Assembly (NCBI GenBank): GCA_036345935.2
Contig: JADWOT020001612.1
Location: forward strand, 1 to 64,000
Source: Taenia hydatigena
Taxonomy: Eukaryota > Platyhelminthes > Cestoda > Cyclophyllidea > Taeniidae
Reading direction: 5' to 3'
DNA length: 64,000 nt
Below, piece after piece: positions 61,196 through 64,000 of the stretch (position 1 is its first letter; the number at the start of each line of letters is the position of its first letter). Made by a program: the position numbers and the translations under genes. A model generated the notes under the pieces. It ran no database searches. It saw only the letters and a list, made by a program, of their open reading frames with translations, and was not told the origin of the DNA.

Positions 61196-62730
61196 CTCAA
61201 CGCTTCGATGAAGCACGAACGGCTTTGGCTTAAATGTATCTGTCATCACGAGAAAGTCACTTCTAGGTTTCACACTTACGGGACCGGTATTATGTAACAG
61301 TTTTATCACCCGAGAAAAAATATTTAAATGCCTGCGTTCTGCGTTTTTCAACGGCTTAATTTGAACGATCTACCACAGGGCGAACCCTCGCAATTGTCTG
61401 CATAGAAACTTGCAACCTGGCATCCGACAGCACTAATAAAGTGGTTGCCACCCTGTTGTTGCATCTGTTTGACTCCAACGACCCTCACCAAAAAAGATAC
61501 GAATCGGAGGGGTCAAACGGCCACATCAAGCCAATCACTAAGTGCATCTTGATAATAGCAGATTCATCTCTCGCCTAGCAAGTTGGCAAAACCTTTACCA
61601 CTTTAGCATGGCCAGAGTTGTGTTTCCATAAAACAAAAAGTTATAAAGGCCCAATGCATTAAATGGGCATTTTTTAAGGCGGCATAAGCTAGAAATATTA
61701 GTAAAATCTGGTGCGCTTCCATTTGGTTCCCATCAGAGTCATTTGAGCTACCCTAAATACGATTGTCTAGAGTTTAGTCCAGACAACTAACTGCTTGCAG
61801 TTGAGGAAGAGGACAAGGATGAGACAGTGAGTGTGAAATCGTGCGATCTCTTGCAGCAATACGACATGCCTCCGACTGCTTGACTAACCGCGCCTATTTT
61901 CGAAGAGACAGTGCTCTCGCGAACACCTCCAAAATGTTGCAGGAAGATCCATCGCGCAATAAAATGACCCTCAAAAGGAATTCATGACAAAGTGTGGCAT
62001 CACTTGCCCACCTCAATTATAGAAGCTTCGAGGTTAACTGACTTGACAGAGACAAAATTGAGTGCGACAGGCTGTTTACTGACACATACCTCAAACAACG
62101 TTTAGTTTGAAAGCAACAAAACATTGCCACTGAGAGGACGCCTAATTCGATTCTGTTACAAACGCTTGATCCCCACAAGGTAAGAATGCCGATAGGTCGA
62201 CCATGCGATCTACTACTAGCTGTGAAATGGATGCCACAGCAGCCTCACCGGCTTAGTGGGATGGCGGTGTAGACTGTGGTACCAAGCTCTCGCATTCCAA
62301 AACCTGGAGGCGCACAAAGCCACATAGGTTAATGGAAAGGGCATATCGAAAGATTGGGTGGATACTCACAAGCAGTCGCATATGACGTCGGTCTAAGAGG
62401 GTTGACAAGCGGGATGTAAATAACCAAAAGAGTGTTAAGTGTTGCCTTTTGGGCCGCGGCACAAGCTCCAACATCACTCTGACCTATATCGATGTGTGGA
62501 TTCATCTGCGCACAACTTTTGGATTCCGAGCTTTTCTTTTTTATTGCTAACAAAGCAGACTACGGAACTAGTTTAACGAGAAATCATGTTTTAAAATGAC
62601 CACACGCTCACTTGTTATTAGCTGCCCATCCGTAAGCATCCAGTTACCTTTTTCCAACCATGATGAAGAGAACGCATGATCTGTTGAGCTCATTTCAGGC
62701 ATGAAGATAGGTCGTGCAAATGTAAGTGAC
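61196..62730 (-). CDS. Possible exons of an unrecognised minus-strand gene
   Basis: Three stretches have both splice signals and an open frame. At 62,730-62,648 there are 83 bases, donor GTAACT, with peptide ARPIFMPEMSSTDHAFSSSW. At 62,483-62,370 there are 114 bases, donor GTGAGT; read in phase with the previous one it gives QSDVGACAAAQKATLNTLLV. At 61,331-61,196 there are 136 bases, a strong GTAAGT donor, with peptide SDFLVMTDTFKPKPFVLHRS. The first two join in phase; the third would need at least one exon in between. No start, stop or family recognised. Confidence 0.25.
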
Positions 62731-64000
62731 CTAACACTCTCATCTCATTGGCCGATGGGGCTTGTATAGCCGGACGCATGGGAGCTTGCAATTGAATGAC
62801 TAACAAATTTGAAGGCGAATACTACCAAATTAGAATGCTTTATGTTTAGCACTTAGCGACACCCAGAAGCACCTGATTCTTTGAAAGTGGCATCCACGGT
62901 GCAGACTAACTACATTTGTGTGGTGCCTCTTCTGCAAGGTGCAGCGTGAACGATCTCGATGTTAAAACCATCGAATTAAACAGAGGTGGTCACTTGGCCA
63001 TCGCCAGGCTAAATATGGGATCAAGAATTATGATGAATACATTTACTTCAATGCTGTTCATCAGCGTCTCATGGCCATTGGCGTTGCATTTGCATCGACA
63101 CATCAGTGATCTCGGCCCGTGTGTTGATTGCAAGATTAAGTTACTGTGTTGACTCAGTGTCCTTAGATTACTGTGAAAGGCGTATGATGTAGAAGGCATT
63201 CCGAGTGGCAGTGGCAACGACAGAGTCGTCCACTCTGTGCCATTTAAGTTTGATATAATTAAAGCCGATGAGTAGACATCGACTTAATAAGGCTGATTTG
63301 GCGGTGGCTTTTGATGCTCTGCAGTGGTCTGCAACTCCCTGCAATTTGGTCGCCACGAAGGTGCTAACGAGTGACTTTTGGCTTTGCTTAGTCACAAGGG
63401 AAGGGGTGCCGCGACGGTAAAGCAGGAGAATCTGTCCAACTCTCCCCATTATAACATCATTCGAAGCATACCTTGCATACCAGCCAAACAACTCTCCTCT
63501 GAGTTATTCTTGCAGTAGGATACAGTGTGTGCCACACTGTCTAATGATCACTAAATCAATCTCTCCTTAAGTGCATTACAATCCAAGACTTTGCAATTGC
63601 GTACATAAGACTCTTTGACCATGCTATCTGTTGGTGGAGAGTGTGGCACGATGCAGGAGAAAGGAGAGCTTTGCGATGAAAAACACATACACGTGCAGCG
63701 TCTGTCAGATGCCACAGTTGACCACGAGGCTCACTTACATCCGTCAAGCGCCTCCCATCCTCATTGTCTGATAGAACAGGATAATGGACTTGCCGTCACT
63801 TCTCTCTTGGAGCCGACATCCTTTCGATCACAATCCACTTAGTGTAGCTTAGTGGCAAACACGAGCTCTGCCATAATAACTGGCGTTTAAAATGCACCAA
63901 GCATTAACTGCGCAAAAAAGTTATTAAGGCTCCAATGAACAGGCAAAATTTAACGCAATTTTCATATCATTTATCAGAAAGACAGGTTCAAAATGTACTA
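62731..64000. other. No supported gene
   Basis: Overlapping open frames on both strands at 62,916-63,217 and 63,168-63,491, and one at 63,615-63,842. None has recognisable domains or a convincing exon structure. Confidence 0.35.

Noticed and set aside
62370..62483. Possible RhoGAP helix (LTLFWLFTSRL) in one frame of an exon-like stretch
   Set aside because: The frame does not join in phase with the preceding exon-like stretch and the NKM-type signature is absent.

Overview
This window looks like nuclear DNA of a parasitic flatworm, most probably a tapeworm. Genes are split into short exons by GT-AG introns, and there is no bacterial-style operon or ribosome-binding-site organisation. The recognisable proteins are animal proteins: an SCP/TAPS (CAP-domain) secreted protein, RNA polymerase subunit RPABC3, an NK-class homeobox protein, and relics of RAD54 and of a ryanodine receptor. 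A 36-bp intron survives in the RAD54 relic, a size class typical of tapeworms. Species cannot be fixed from the sequence alone.

Only four genes look intact: (1) a five-exon SCP/TAPS gene, minus strand, 5,181-6,380; (2) a single-exon POLR2H/RPABC3 gene, minus strand, 30,569-31,042; (3) a gene for a small secreted protein, minus strand, about 42,965-45,231; (4) a three-exon NK homeobox gene, plus strand, 58,009-59,753. Genes 1, 3 and 4 each have a TATA-like box about 35-65 bases upstream of the ATG.

The rest is dominated by duplicated DNA. Inverted repeat 1 (1-2,832 and 8,823-11,692, diverged) brackets the SCP/TAPS gene and probably continues past the left edge. Inverted repeat 2 (16,041-18,596 and 20,534-23,089) has collinear arms of 2,556 bases with no difference in the stretches compared. 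Its 1.9-kb spacer holds a dead RAD54 fragment. A dispersed block of about 3 kb, containing the small secreted-protein gene, occurs as copies A (14.5-17.3 kb, broken), B (24.5-27.7 kb, inverted, broken) and C (44.3-48 kb, apparently intact); the IR2 right arm carries part of it too. A direct repeat of about 3.3 kb (32,045-35,396 and 49,853-53,169) ends inside a ryanodine receptor exon. The second copy runs on into the terminal exons of that gene, which are damaged; the first stops after 17 codons.

A degenerate tandem repeat with a period near 88 bases lies at 41,143-41,830. From 59.8 kb to the end, a few exon-like open stretches on the minus strand could belong to an unrecognised gene. Overall this is a duplication-rich region: a handful of live genes among gene relics and repeated modules.
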